A DNA stretch of 64,000 nucleotides from positions 3,027,001 to 3,091,000 of the forward strand of contig JBBCGQ010000001.1 of assembly GCA_037200845.1 (NCBI GenBank). The letters run 5' to 3'. Position numbers and translations under genes: made by a program. Source of the DNA: Bauldia sp. (GTDB lineage Bacteria > Pseudomonadota > Alphaproteobacteria > Rhizobiales > Kaistiaceae). The notes below the pieces were generated by a model. It was not told the origin of the DNA, made no database searches, and worked only from the letters and a program-made list of their open reading frames with translations. Positions 1 to 12,916 of this stretch are shown piece after piece. Position 1 is the stretch's first letter. Every line of letters begins with the position of its first letter.

Positions 1-760
1 GCGCCCCCGTCTCGTTGCGCTCGTCGGCCGAAGCGGCGCCGAGCACCACCGCGACCAGCGTCCGCCCGTCGCGCTTCGCCGCCGCGACGAGATTGTAGCC
101 CGACGAGCAGATGAATCCCGTCTTCATCCCGATCGTGCCGCGGTAGCGCTCGAGCAGCGCGTTCTGCGAGCGCAGGACGCGCTTGCCGGCCTTGATCGCC
201 GGGATGCCGAAATAATCGCGGTACTGCGGAAACTCCGTGAGGATCGCGCGCGCCAGCACCGCAAGGTCGCGCGCCGTCGTGAGCTGGCCGGAGTCGGGCA
301 GGCCGTTGGCGTTGTCGTAGTGGGTCGATGCCATGCCGAGGCTGGCCGCCGCGGCATTCATCTTCGCCGCGAACTTGGGCTCGCTGCCGCCGACCGTCTC
401 GGCGACCGCCACGGCGATGTCGTTCGCCGACTTCACCAGCATCATCTTCAGCGCGTTGTCGACGTTGAGAACGGTGCCGACCTTGAAGCCCATCTTGGCC
501 GGCGCCTGGGCCAGCGCGTGCGCCGAGACCTTCACCGGCGACGTCGGCTTGAGCTTCTCGTCCTTCAGCGCCTGGAAGGTGAGATACGCGGTCATCATCT
601 TGGTGAGCGATGCCGGATACCAGAGCGCGTCGGACTGGTTGCTGCTCAGCACCTTGCCGGTTTCGACGTCGATCAGGATGGTCGCCGGCCCGTTGGCCGC
701 GCGCGCCGGCAAGGCCGCAAGGATCAGGAAAATCGCGAATAGCGGCAGCAACCGGCGCAA
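1..760 (-). CDS. D-alanyl-D-alanine carboxypeptidase (penicillin-binding protein 5/6 family), 3' end cut by window
   Basis: Periplasmic serine peptidase that trims the terminal D-Ala from peptidoglycan stem peptides. The translated strand starts with a signal peptide (MRRLLPLFAIFLILAALPARA), followed by the catalytic SxxK motif (SLTKM), the SxN motif (SAN in KSANDIAVAVAE) and the KTG box (MKTGFICSSGYN), in the order and spacing of family S11. I chose the TTG start at 758-760 because a GAGGGG Shine-Dalgarno lies about 9 bases upstream and the signal peptide begins there; no ATG is available. The C-terminal part beyond about residue 253 is outside the window. It is divergent from ureD. The family call is firm; which paralogue (DacA, DacC, DacF) cannot be told. 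Confidence 0.9.
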   Translation of the reverse strand, partial: MRRLLPLFAIFLILAALPARAANGPATILIDVETGKVLSSNQSDALWYPASLTKMMTAYLTFQALKDEKLKPTSPVKVSAHALAQAPAKMGFKVGTVLNVDNALKMMLVKSANDIAVAVAETVGGSEPKFAAKMNAAAASLGMASTHYDNANGLPDSGQLTTARDLAVLARAILTEFPQYRDYFGIPAIKAGKRVLRSQNALLERYRGTIGMKTGFICSSGYNLVAAAKRDGRTLVAVVLGAASADERNETGA

Positions 761-848
761 CAGCCCAGACCCCTCGTTGGCGGCAGATCGGCCGCGCTCG
801 GTTTCGTCTCCCCGCGGCCCTTCCTAACCGATTTTCCGGCGCCTTTGC

Positions 849-878
849 AAAGCACCGAAATGTGTCGGCTGGTGCTTT
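849..878. promoter_or_regulatory. 8-bp inverted repeat, candidate enhancer site upstream of urease operon
   Basis: AAAGCACC at 849-856 and GGTGCTTT at 871-878 form a perfect inverted repeat with a 14-base spacer. The arms resemble NtrC half-sites (GCACC/GGTGC), but the usual spacer is about 5 bases. It lies about 95-125 bases upstream of the transcription start expected from the sigma-54-like element at 948-963, which is where an enhancer-binding protein would bind. The role is inference; the symmetry is directly visible. Confidence 0.35.
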
Positions 879-947
879 CCTCGGCAAGTGCGACAATAAT
901 CGGCAGGCGCCCGGAAATGGCGGTTCCGTGCGCCGTGCGGGGCAGAC

Positions 948-963
948 TGGCGCCAACCTTGCA
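948..963 (+). promoter_or_regulatory. Candidate sigma-54 (-24/-12) promoter for ureD
   Basis: TGGCGCCAACCTTGCA matches the sigma-54 consensus TGGCACG-N4-TTGCW at the GG and GC doublets with the correct 10-base separation; the mismatches are in the CACG part. Transcription would start near 974, about 20 bases before the ureD ATG. Urease operons are often nitrogen-regulated through NtrC and sigma-54, which makes the match plausible but not proven. Confidence 0.4.
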
Positions 964-992
964 TTGCCGGCCGGGAAAGAGACGATCGCCTG

Positions 993-1844
993 ATGAGCCT
1001 CGCCGAGATAGCCGACCCACCCCCAGCCGCCGCCCGCCCGACGCTGGAACGCGTACGCGGGGCGGCGCGAATTGCGTTCAACGCCGACGGCGGCGTGACG
1101 CGGCTCGCCGAAAATTTCCAGTCGGGCTCGGCCAAGGCAAGATTCCCGAGGTCGCGTCCGGGCGAAGCCCCGCAGGTCGTGCTGCTCAACACCGCCGGCG
1201 GCGTCACAGGCGGCGATCGCCTGAGCTTCGCCGTCTCGGTCGGCCCGCACGCCAGCGGCGTCGCCACGACGCAAGCCGCGGAGCGCATCTACCGCCGCAG
1301 CGACGGCGTCGCCCACATCGACACGATGCTGACCGTTGCGGACGGCGCCTCGCTCGACTGGCTGCCGCAGGAGACGATCCTCTTCGACCGCTCCGCGCTG
1401 AAGCGGACACTCACCGCGGACGTGCACCCGACCGGCCGCCTGCTGGCGGTGGAGGCGATCCTGCTCGGCCGCACGGCGATGGGCGAGCAGATCCGTAACG
1501 CCGCGCTCGCCGATAGCTGGCGCATCCGCCGCGGCGGCAAGCTCGCCTTCGCCGATGGCCTCCGCTTCGACGGCGACAGCGTCGCCATCCTCGCCAACGG
1601 CGCCACCGGCGGCGGCGCTGTTGCCGTCGCGACGCTGGTGCTGATCGCGCCCGACGCGGAAGCGGCAATAGACACCGCACGCGCCGCCCTCGCCGATGCC
1701 AGAAGCGAAGCCGGCGCCTCGGCCTGGAACGGCATCCTCGTCGCCCGCCTCGCCGCGCCCGATGGACAAACGCTGCGCGCCGATCTCATCCGCTTGATCG
1801 AGGCGCTCCGCGGCGTCACGATGCCCGGCAACTGGCTGTGCTGA
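993..1844 (+). CDS. ureD: Urease accessory protein UreD
   Basis: UreD (UreH) forms the scaffold on apo-urease to which UreF and UreG bind for nickel delivery. The 283-residue protein carries the family's conserved core: [13 protein letters not shown] around residues 67-79, [10 protein letters not shown] around 95-104, and LPQETILFD around 125-133. Length and start match the family. It is the first gene of the operon; ureA follows after 10 bases with GAGGGG as its ribosome-binding site. The sigma-54-like element just upstream is the only promoter-like signal seen. Confidence 0.96.
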   Translation: MSLAEIADPPPAAARPTLERVRGAARIAFNADGGVTRLAENFQSGSAKARFPRSRPGEAPQVVLLNTAGGVTGGDRLSFAVSVGPHASGVATTQAAERIYRRSDGVAHIDTMLTVADGASLDWLPQETILFDRSALKRTLTADVHPTGRLLAVEAILLGRTAMGEQIRNAALADSWRIRRGGKLAFADGLRFDGDSVAILANGATGGGAVAVATLVLIAPDAEAAIDTARAALADARSEAGASAWNGILVARLAAPDGQTLRADLIRLIEALRGVTMPGNWLC

Positions 1845-1854
1845 GGGGGATGGA

Positions 1855-2157
1855 ATGAATCTGACGCCGCGCGAGAAGGACAAGCTGCTGATCGCCACCG
1901 CCGCGATGGTCGCGCGCCGGCGGCTGGAGCGCGGCGTCAAGCTCAACCATCCCGAAGCCATCGCCCTCATCTCCGACTTCGTCGTCGAGGGCGCCCGCGA
2001 CGGCCGCACCGTCGCCGACCTGATGGAGGCCGGCGCCCACGTCGTCGGCCGCGCCCAGGTGATGGATGGCATCGCCGAGATGATCCACGACATCCAGGTC
2101 GAGGCGACTTTCCCCGACGGCACCAAGCTGGTGACCGTCCACAATCCCATTCGCTGA
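1855..2157 (+). CDS. ureA: Urease subunit gamma
   Basis: Small structural subunit of the cytoplasmic nickel enzyme urease (urea to ammonia and carbamate). The 100 residues match the usual full length and contain the family signature: [12 protein letters not shown] at the start, then [10 protein letters not shown] and [12 protein letters not shown], ending VTVHNPIR. It stands alone as a gamma subunit, not fused to beta, as usual in alphaproteobacteria. Ribosome-binding site GAGGGG about 5 bases before the ATG. Eleven bases separate it from ureJ. Confidence 0.98.
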   Translation: MNLTPREKDKLLIATAAMVARRRLERGVKLNHPEAIALISDFVVEGARDGRTVADLMEAGAHVVGRAQVMDGIAEMIHDIQVEATFPDGTKLVTVHNPIR

Positions 2158-2168
2158 GGAGCCGTCAG

Positions 2169-2756
2169 ATGAAGCGCGTAGCCACACCCCTTGCCACCGC
2201 CGCCGTGTTCGCGCTCGCCGCGACCCCGGCCTTCGCCCACGTCGGCGTCGGCGCGACCTCCGGCTTCTTCGCCGGCTTCGAGCATCCGTTCTTCGGCCTC
2301 GACCACGTCACCGTGATGATCGCCGTCGGCCTGTGGGCGGCGCTGAAAGGCGGCCGCGCCCTCTGGGTCTGGCCGGCGGCCTTCGTCGGCGTGATGCTCG
2401 TCGGCGGCGCGCTCGGCATCGCCCACATGCCGATCCCGTTCGTCGAGCCCGGCATCCTCGCCTCGGTCGTCGCGCTCGGCCTGCTTGTCGCGCTGGCCGT
2501 CGACCTGCCGGTGTGGACCGGCGCCGTCATCATCGGCGCCTTCGCCCTCTTCCACGGACACGCCCACGGCACCGAGGTGCCGGAGAGCGTCAGCGGCATC
2601 GAGTACATGGCCGGCTTTGCCTTCGCCACCGCGACGCTCCACGCCATCGGCATCGCCGCGGCAATGACGTTCGGCCTGCGCTTCCGCAATCTCGTCCGCC
2701 TCGCCGGCGCTGCCTGCGCCGTCGTCGGGGTCGGCCTGATGGCGGGCGTGATCTGA
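2169..2756 (+). CDS. ureJ: HupE/UreJ family membrane protein (putative nickel permease)
   Basis: Polytopic inner-membrane protein of 195 residues whose family members are thought to import nickel for urease or hydrogenase. A cleavable-looking N-terminal segment (ending PAFAH near residue 24) is followed by the diagnostic HPFFGLDH motif (residues about 40-47) and FHGHAHGTE (about 127-135), both His-rich motifs conserved in HupE/UreJ and probably metal-contacting. Position between ureA and ureB is typical of many rhizobial urease operons. The stop overlaps the ureB start (TGATG), suggesting translational coupling. Transport function is known only from relatives. Confidence 0.9.
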   Translation: MKRVATPLATAAVFALAATPAFAHVGVGATSGFFAGFEHPFFGLDHVTVMIAVGLWAALKGGRALWVWPAAFVGVMLVGGALGIAHMPIPFVEPGILASVVALGLLVALAVDLPVWTGAVIIGAFALFHGHAHGTEVPESVSGIEYMAGFAFATATLHAIGIAAAMTFGLRFRNLVRLAGAACAVVGVGLMAGVI

Positions 2757-3060
2757 TGATCCCCGGCGAGATCATTCCTGCACCCGGCGAGATCGAGCTG
2801 AATGCCGGCCAGCCGACGACGACTGTCACGGTCGCCAACTCCGGCGACCGTCCGATCCAGGTCGGCTCGCACTATCACTTCTACGAAACCAACGCCGCAC
2901 TGACCTTCGACCGCGAGGCGACCCGCGGCATGCGGCTCGACATTCCGGCCGGCACCGCCGTCCGTTTCGAGCCCGGCCAATCGCGGACGGTGACGCTCGT
3001 CCCCTACCGCGGCGACCGCATCGTCTTCGGCTTCCGCCAATTGGTGATGGGATCGCTCTG

Positions 3061-3061
<1 letters not shown>
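2756..3061 (+). CDS. ureB: Urease subunit beta
   Basis: Beta structural subunit of urease, 101 residues. It starts [16 protein letters not shown], the typical start of the family, and contains [19 protein letters not shown] and the RFEPGQ motif. It overlaps ureJ by one base at its start (TGATG) and ureC by one base at its stop (TGATG), so translation of the three genes is probably coupled. Confidence 0.98.
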
Positions 3062-4770
<1,709 letters not shown>

Positions 4771-4800
4771 CTTTCCTCCCCTTCGGGGGAGGAACCGCAT

Positions 4801-5086
4801 GTACCGTTTCGTCGTGAAGATCGTGATGCAGCCCGGCACGCTGCCGATCGCGATGGCCGCCGCGCCGGCCTTCACCCGGGACACGCTCGCCGAGCCCGGC
4901 TGTCTTGAGTTCGGGCTCTACGCCAACTTCGACGGCAGCGATTCCTTCGTCGTGCTCGAAGCATTCGAGAACCACGCCGTCCACCAGGCCCACGAAGCCT
5001 CGGAGCATTTCCGGAAATTCATGGCCACGGCCCGGCAATATTTCGTTTCCGGAAAATCCGAGACCATCGTCGACGACGAAGCCTAG
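4801..5086 (+). CDS. Antibiotic biosynthesis monooxygenase (ABM) domain protein
   Basis: Small 95-residue protein of the dimeric ferredoxin-like ABM fold (YgiN-like). The ABM hallmarks are visible: an early beta strand FVVKIVMQPG, EPGCLEFGLYANFDGSDSFVVLEAFEN, then HEASEHFRKF. Relatives oxidise quinols or act as heme or aldehyde-handling monooxygenases; substrate is unknown here. It sits directly behind ureC on the same strand, which is unusual, and shares its stop tetranucleotide CTAG with the convergent HAD gene. Confidence 0.85.
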
Positions 5087-5784
5087 GTCGCGTTCGCGTC
5101 CAGCCACTCCGGCAGCGCCGCGACGCTGGGCAGCACGACATCGGCGAGCGGCGCCAGGTCGTCGGCGCTGCTGTTGCCCGAGGTGACGCCGATGGCCGTG
5201 GCGCCGGCGGCGCGCGCCATCTCCATGTCGTGCGGGTTGTCGCCGACTACCGCGACGTCGGCGGGCGCGATCCCGGCCTCGCGCGCGAAGGCCAGCACCA
5301 TGTCCGGCGCCGGCTTGGAGCGCGTCACCGAGTCGTAGCCGAAGACGTGCGGTAGGTGCGCCGCCATGCCGGTGGCGGCGAGCGCCGCCCGCGCCGCCGC
5401 GGTGCCGTCGTTGGTGGCGACGCCCATGACGATGCCCCGCGCGGACAACGTCGCCAGCGCGTCGAGCGCGCCGGGTATCGGCACCGAGTGCTGCGAACCA
5501 TGCTCCAGCGCGGCGCGGTCCATGTCTACGATGGCCTGCGCCAGCTCCGCACCGGACAGGTCCGGATGCCATAGTTCCACGATCAGCGCGTTGGTCCCCG
5601 CGCCGATGACCGACCCCGCCCGGACCTTGCCGGTCTTGGCGTCGAGCCCGCCCTCGTCGAGCAGCCGCGCCGCCCGGTCGGGATCGCCGCCGGCCGCCTG
5701 CAGCGCCAGCCGCTTCAGCACCGGCGTCCACGTCGCCTCGAAATCGAGCAGCGTGCCGTCCTTGTCGAAAAGAATTCCGCGCAT
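5083..5784 (-). CDS. HAD-family hydrolase (phosphoglycolate phosphatase-like)
   Basis: Cytoplasmic phosphatase of the haloacid dehalogenase superfamily, 233 residues. Motif I is FDKDGTLLDF (residues about 6-15), motif III lysine lies in TRSKPAPDM, and motif IV is VVGDNPHDMEMARAAG. The helical cap between residues about 15 and 85 places it in subclass I with Gph/PGP-like enzymes. Substrate cannot be told. It lies antisense within the urease cluster, convergent with the ABM gene (4-base overlap) and divergent from the SDR gene. Confidence 0.88.
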   Translation of the reverse strand: MRGILFDKDGTLLDFEATWTPVLKRLALQAAGGDPDRAARLLDEGGLDAKTGKVRAGSVIGAGTNALIVELWHPDLSGAELAQAIVDMDRAALEHGSQHSVPIPGALDALATLSARGIVMGVATNDGTAAARAALAATGMAAHLPHVFGYDSVTRSKPAPDMVLAFAREAGIAPADVAVVGDNPHDMEMARAAGATAIGVTSGNSSADDLAPLADVVLPSVAALPEWLDANAT

Positions 5785-5867
5785 TTCCGCCTTCTACACC
5801 ATTTGCTCTGGATCAATGCCGGGCGCCGCACTTCGGGTCTATGCCGTCTGCAACAATGGAGAATGGC

Positions 5868-6635
5868 ATGGCAGGAGAACTGGACGGCAAGGTCGCGATC
5901 GTCACCGGCGCGAGCTCGGGCATCGGCCTCGCCACCGCCGAGTTGCTGGCGGCGAACGGCGCCAAGGTCGTCGCCGCCGACTGGAACGAGAAGCGCCTCG
6001 ACGAGGCCGTGAAGGCGATGGCGGCGAAAGGTTTCACCGTCAGCGCCGTCAAGGCCAACGTCGCCCAGCTCGCCGACGTCGAGCGCATGGTCGCCGCCGC
6101 CATCTCCGGCTTCGGCGGGCTGCACATCCTGGTCAACAACGCCGGCGTCATGGATCTCACCCAGCCGGTCGGCGACCTCGACCTCGCCATCTGGCGCCGG
6201 GTCATGGCGGTGAACGTCGACGGCCCGATGTTCGCCATGCGCGCCGCCATGCCGCATCTGCTGAAGTCGGGCGGCTCGATCGTCAATATCGACTCGGTCG
6301 CCGGTGTCGGCGGTGCCGCGGCTGGCGCGGCCTACACCACCTCGAAGCACGCCCTCGTCGGCCTGACGAAAAACACGGCCTGGATGTACGCCAAGCGCGG
6401 CATCCGCTGTAACGCCATCGCCTGCGGCGGCGTCAATACCAACATCATGGAAAGCGTCGGCACCACGCCGATGGACCCGGGCGGCCTCGCCCGAGCCAGC
6501 GAATATTACCCGCTGATGCCGGTATCTCTTGACCCGATCGACATCGCCCGGCTCGTGCTGTTCCTTGCGGGCGACGGTTCGCGCTATATCAACGGGGCGA
6601 TCATCCCCGCTGATGGAGGATGGCGCGCCGCGTAA
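5868..6635 (+). CDS. SDR family NAD(P)-dependent oxidoreductase
   Basis: Classical short-chain dehydrogenase, 255 residues. The Rossmann glycine motif TGASSGIG is near residue 17, NNAG near 91, and the catalytic Ser (NIDSVAG) and YTTSK (Tyr-Lys) are all present, so it should be active. I chose the ATG at 5868 because GGAG lies 6 bases upstream and the protein then begins MAGELDGKVAIVTG; two earlier in-frame ATGs (5841, 5856) add unconserved residues. It lies 12 bases before ureE and may be co-transcribed with it, though no role in urea use is known for such enzymes. Confidence 0.88.
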   Translation: MAGELDGKVAIVTGASSGIGLATAELLAANGAKVVAADWNEKRLDEAVKAMAAKGFTVSAVKANVAQLADVERMVAAAISGFGGLHILVNNAGVMDLTQPVGDLDLAIWRRVMAVNVDGPMFAMRAAMPHLLKSGGSIVNIDSVAGVGGAAAGAAYTTSKHALVGLTKNTAWMYAKRGIRCNAIACGGVNTNIMESVGTTPMDPGGLARASEYYPLMPVSLDPIDIARLVLFLAGDGSRYINGAIIPADGGWRAA

Positions 6636-6647
6636 GTCAGGAGCAGC

Positions 6648-7181
6648 ATGGTCAGGGCCATCCGCGTATCCCCAGCCGGGACCTGGAACGGAGCGCCCGC
6701 CGACACCGTGACGCTCGACTACGACCAGCGCCACCGCCGCCGCATGGCGATGAAGGGGGCGAAGGGCACCGAGTTCCTGCTCGATCTCGCCGAGGCCGTG
6801 CCGCTGCGCGACGGCGACGGCCTGCTTCTGGACGACAAGCGCATGATCGCGGTCGCGGCGGCGCCCGAGCCGCTGGCCGAGATCGTGGCGCACACGCCCG
6901 CCGAGTTGCTGCGGGTGGCCTGGCACCTCGGCAATCGCCACCTGCCGGCGCAGCTTGAGCCCAATCGCATCCGCATCCGTCGCGACCACGTCATCGAGGA
7001 GATGGTCGAGGGACTCGGAGCGCATGTCGTGCACATCGACGCCCCGTTCGATCCGGAAGGCGGCGCCTATGCGGGCGGCGGGCATCATCATCACGAACAC
7101 CGCCACAGCGAAGACGACGGCGCGCTGGAACACGACGACCGCCTCGACGACGGACACGGCGAGGAAACCGACCGTGGCTGA
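6648..7181 (+). CDS. ureE: Urease accessory protein UreE (nickel metallochaperone)
   Basis: UreE binds nickel and delivers it to the UreDFG-urease complex. The 177-residue protein has an N-terminal beta domain, the C-terminal ferredoxin-like domain with [11 protein letters not shown], and a metal-binding tail [14 protein letters not shown] (residues about 144-160) rich in His and acidic residues. The His-rich tail suggests a nickel storage function besides delivery. The stop codon overlaps the GTG start of ureF. Confidence 0.95.
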   Translation: MVRAIRVSPAGTWNGAPADTVTLDYDQRHRRRMAMKGAKGTEFLLDLAEAVPLRDGDGLLLDDKRMIAVAAAPEPLAEIVAHTPAELLRVAWHLGNRHLPAQLEPNRIRIRRDHVIEEMVEGLGAHVVHIDAPFDPEGGAYAGGGHHHHEHRHSEDDGALEHDDRLDDGHGEETDRG

Positions 7182-8045
7182 CGGGCGCATTCGGATACCC
7201 GCTTCGACGCAGCGCGGGGCTTCCCCTCTCCCCACAGCGGAGAGGGCCGTACGCCTTGAGAGCGTTAGCGAACTAGGCGTGCGGGGTGAGGGCAGGCAGC
7301 CCTCCACTGCAGAATCCCCGACCGCCGAGGGAAGTATCCCCTCACCCTATCCCTCTCCCCTGCGGGAAGAGGGGACGCTTACTCCGGCCGCCCTCCAAAA
7401 GCTGATGGCGTGGCTGTCGCCATCCTTCCCGGTCGGTGCCTACACCTACAGCCACGGCCTTGAATGGGCGATCGAGGACGGCACCGTCACCAGCGCCGCA
7501 TCGCTCGGGATATGGCTGACCGCGATCCTGCGCCACGGCGCCGGGCGCACCGACGCGATCCTCTTCACCCACGCCTGGCGCGCCGAAGGCGAGGCGCTCC
7601 GCGCCGTCGCCGAGCTCGGTGCCGCGTTCCAGCCGTCCAAGGAGCGCCACCTGGAAGCGGTGGCGCAGGGCCGCGCCTTCCTCTCCGCCGTCACCTCGGC
7701 CTGGCCGACACCGCGCCTCACGGCCGCCGTCGCAATCTTCGCCGACGCTCCCGTTCCCTATGCCGTCGCCGTCGGCGCCGCGGCGGCGGCGCACGATATC
7801 CCGCTGATGCCGGCGCTGATCACGACGCTGACCGCCTTCGCCGCCAACGTCATTTCCGCTGGCGTCCGCGCCATCCCCATCGGCCAGAGCGACGGCCAGC
7901 GCCTCATCGCCGCGCTTGGCCCGGTAGTTGCTGCGATAGCGGGAGAAGCCGCGCACGCATCGCTTGACGACCTCGGCGGCGCGGCGCTCCGTGCCGACAT
8001 CGCCTCGATGAAACACGAAACCCAGTACACAAGGCTGTTCCGCTC

Positions 8046-8049
<4 letters not shown>
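7174..8049 (+). CDS. ureF: Urease accessory protein UreF with repeat-encoded N-terminal insertion
   Basis: UreF gates the GTPase UreG in nickel insertion. The family core begins near residue 77 ([23 protein letters not shown]) and runs to the end ([12 protein letters not shown]). The GTG start at 7174, overlapping the ureE stop and preceded by GAGGA 8 bases upstream, gives 291 residues. Residues about 17-67 are encoded by an intergenic-type palindromic repeat (7223-7374) read in frame without a stop, so the protein is about 60 residues longer than normal at its N terminus. The alternative start, ATG 7405, lacks a ribosome-binding site and would cut off the first helix. The ureG start overlaps its stop (ATGA). 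Confidence 0.9.
7223..7374. repeat. Family A palindromic repeat inside ureF
   Basis: About 150 bp bounded by CCCCTCTCCC and GGAAGAGGGG, with an internal GGGGTGAGGG / CCCCTCACCC pair. Two related copies lie between genes at 29287-29463 and 41521-41698; the three share the outer CCCTCTCCC arms, the inner GGGTGAGGG arms and a GAGAGCG..AGCGAACTAGGCG-like block. This copy has lost part of its right arm and has no stop in the ureF frame. Confidence 0.8.
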
Positions 8050-8687
<638 letters not shown>

Positions 8688-8743
8688 CCGCCTCGCACCA
8701 TATGCGCTAAGCGCCTATAGTCCGGCCCAAGTGGAGCCGACCC

Positions 8744-9909
8744 ATGCCGATCGTTAACCGTTTCGCGGATTTCCAGGCCGACACCGCCGCGTGGCGGCAG
8801 GACATCCATCGCCATCCCGAGCTGATGTACGACGTGCAGCGCACGGCCGCGACGGTGGCGGAAAAGCTGCGCGCCTTCGGCCTCGATGAGGTCGTCACCG
8901 GCATCGGCCGCACCGGCGTCGTCGGCGTCATCCGCGGCCGCAAGAACGGCAGCGGCAAGACCATCGGGCTGCGCGCCGACATGGACGCGCTGCCGCTCAC
9001 CGAGATCACCGGCAAGCCTTACGCCTCTGAGACACCCGGCAAGATGCACGCCTGCGGCCACGACGGCCACACCGCCATGCTGCTCGGCGCCGCGCGCTAC
9101 CTCGCCGAGACGCGCAACTTCGACGGCACCGCCATCGTCATCTTCCAGCCGGCGGAAGAAGGCGGCGCCGGCGGCAAGGCCATGGTCGCGGATGGCCTCA
9201 TGGAACGCTGGAACATCCAGCAGGTTTACGGCATGCACAACATGCCCGGTCTGCCGGTCGGCAAGTTCGCCACCCGCGTCGGGCCGCTGCTCGCCGCGAC
9301 CGACGAATTCAATATCTCCATCACCGGCCTTGGCGGTCACGCCGCCAAGCCGCACGGCACGATCGACCCGATCGTCGTCGGCACGGCCATCGTCCAGCAG
9401 CTTCAGACCATCGTGTCCCGCAACATCGATCCGATCGAGTCGGTCGTCGTTTCGGTCACCAAGTTCCATGCCGGCGATGCCCACAACATCATCGCGCAGA
9501 CGGCCGAGATCGGCGGCACGGTGCGCACGCTGGAGCCGGAAATGCGCGACCTGGCAGAGCGCCGGATCAAGGCGATCGTCGCCGGCATTGCCGCCGCCCA
9601 CGGCGCCAAAGCCGAAGTCGACTACGACCGCAATTATCCGGTGACCCGCAACCATGCCGCCGAAACCGCCTTCGCCGTGAAGGTCGCGGGCGAGGTCGCA
9701 GGCGCGATCCATGTCGATGGCGAAGCGCCGCCGGTTCTCGGCGGCGAGGATTTCTCCTACATGCTCGAGTCCCGCCCCGGCGCGTTCATCTTCATCGGCA
9801 ACGGCGACACCGCCGGCTTGCACAATCCGGCCTACGACTTCAACGACGAGATCATCCCGCTCGGCTGCTCCTACTGGGCGCGCCTCGTCGAAACGGCCCT
9901 GCCCGCCTG

Positions 9910-9910
<1 letters not shown>
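8744..9910 (+). CDS. M20 family amidohydrolase (hippurate hydrolase/N-acyl-amino-acid hydrolase type)
   Basis: Cytoplasmic metallo-amidohydrolase of 388 residues that would release an amino acid or indole derivative from an N-acyl conjugate. Metal-binding motifs of the M20D family are present: RADMDALPL, HACGHDGHTAMLL, QPAEEGGAGG, and HNPAYDFND near the C terminus. Substrate cannot be assigned. It overlaps the following exporter gene by one base (TGATG), so the two are probably co-expressed. Confidence 0.9.
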
Positions 9911-11715
<1,805 letters not shown>

Positions 11716-11721
11716 TTTCCG

Positions 11722-12681
11722 CTAGGCCCGCGCGAGGTGCCGCGCAGGCGTCGCTGCGGCCGATTTCTTCACGCGGCGGATATCGGTCGCGGCGCCCGCA
11801 CCGGCCGGCGGCAAGGCAAGCTCGGTCTTGCTGGTGTCGCGAAGATTGACCCAGCCGGTGAGGTCTTCCTGAAAGCCCGCGAACAGGGCGTAGGCGCGCT
11901 GCGCAGCAGCGAGCGGCATGCGTCCGTTCTTCGTCGTGCAGCGGAACGAAATTTCCGCCACGTTGGGCACCGTCGCGACCGGCTCGAAGTACCACAGCGT
12001 GAACGCGAACTTGCCCGTGACGCCCTTGCCGAATTTTACCTTGGCGCCCTCGAACACGAATTCGCGAATGACCGGCCCGTGGCGGAGTGCGCTGCCCTCC
12101 GCGAACTTCGCGCCGCTCGATTTGAGGCTCCGCTCCAGCGTCGGGTAGCGCGCGCAGAGCGCGCCGAGCCGCGAGACGCCATCGTCGTCGGACACCGACT
12201 GCGAGGACGACAACGAAAAGCGGCTGCGAAACGAGCGCGGCGTCGCCATGCGGACCGGCGCGCCGCGGGACTCCTCGCACGCCACTTCAACCGGCGCGAT
12301 GTCCTCCTCGAGCGAGATCTTCGCCGCCTCGTCCGCGCCCGGCAGATCGGTGCCGCCGACGACGAACTGGTCCGGCGTGCGCAGCTTCAGCGTGAGGACC
12401 GCGCCCTCGCCGTCGCGCTCTCGCTTGCGCAGGCTGTATTCCGACGCCGTCAGGGTGCGGCCGGCCGTGTCCCAATAGGTCACGACGCGCGGCTTGGCGT
12501 CCTCGAACTGCTGGCCCGCCCGTGATTTGCCCGAGCCCCGCGGCCCGAGGCGCCGGTCGATGATCGGCACGATTTTCGCCGACCAGAACTGGTTGGCCTG
12601 CTCCGCGCCAGGCGCACCGGAAAATCGCCGCGGCTCAAGCAACAGCTTGTATTCACGGCCATCGAGAACGCGCACAACCAT
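11722..12681 (-). CDS. Uncharacterised protein, possibly divergent CYTH-like
   Basis: About 319 residues, not securely recognised. The N-terminal part has the look of a CYTH (triphosphate tunnel) domain: GREYKLLLEP at the start, YWDTAGRTLTASEYSLRKRER in the middle, and GAVLTLK. The usual ExExK is reduced to xExK, so if the fold is right the metal site is altered. The C-terminal half carries FTLWYFEPV and ISFRCTTKNG and ends in a basic, Ala-rich tail. No signal peptide or membrane segment. The ATG at 12681 is preferred over an upstream GTG (12717) because the conserved-looking strand begins there. It is divergent from an outer-membrane protein gene and tail-to-tail with the ABC exporter, 6 bases apart. 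Confidence 0.5.
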   Translation of the reverse strand: MVVRVLDGREYKLLLEPRRFSGAPGAEQANQFWSAKIVPIIDRRLGPRGSGKSRAGQQFEDAKPRVVTYWDTAGRTLTASEYSLRKRERDGEGAVLTLKLRTPDQFVVGGTDLPGADEAAKISLEEDIAPVEVACEESRGAPVRMATPRSFRSRFSLSSSQSVSDDDGVSRLGALCARYPTLERSLKSSGAKFAEGSALRHGPVIREFVFEGAKVKFGKGVTGKFAFTLWYFEPVATVPNVAEISFRCTTKNGRMPLAAAQRAYALFAGFQEDLTGWVNLRDTSKTELALPPAGAGAATDIRRVKKSAAATPARHLARA

Positions 12682-12916
12682 CCCCGGTGCATCTCGGCAA
12701 CTGGCCGCAAGCTGCACCTATGATTGCATGATGGCAAGCCTGCCAAACCGGCGGTAGGCCCCTGCCGCCGGCGGTTCCGGAATAATTGCGCATCGCGCCC
12801 ACCGCGCATTTGACCACGCGAAATACATCCACACACGAAGTTGAATCCTTAGTCGTCAAGCCCGGCGGCGCCCTCAGGCACAATCGTAATCTGCTGATTC
12901 GATTGAGGCATTTGCG

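Noticed and set aside
7144-7181. CRISPR or tandem repeat in the His-rich ureE tail
   Set aside because: It is a normal metal-binding protein tail; the DNA shows no regular repeat unit or spacers.
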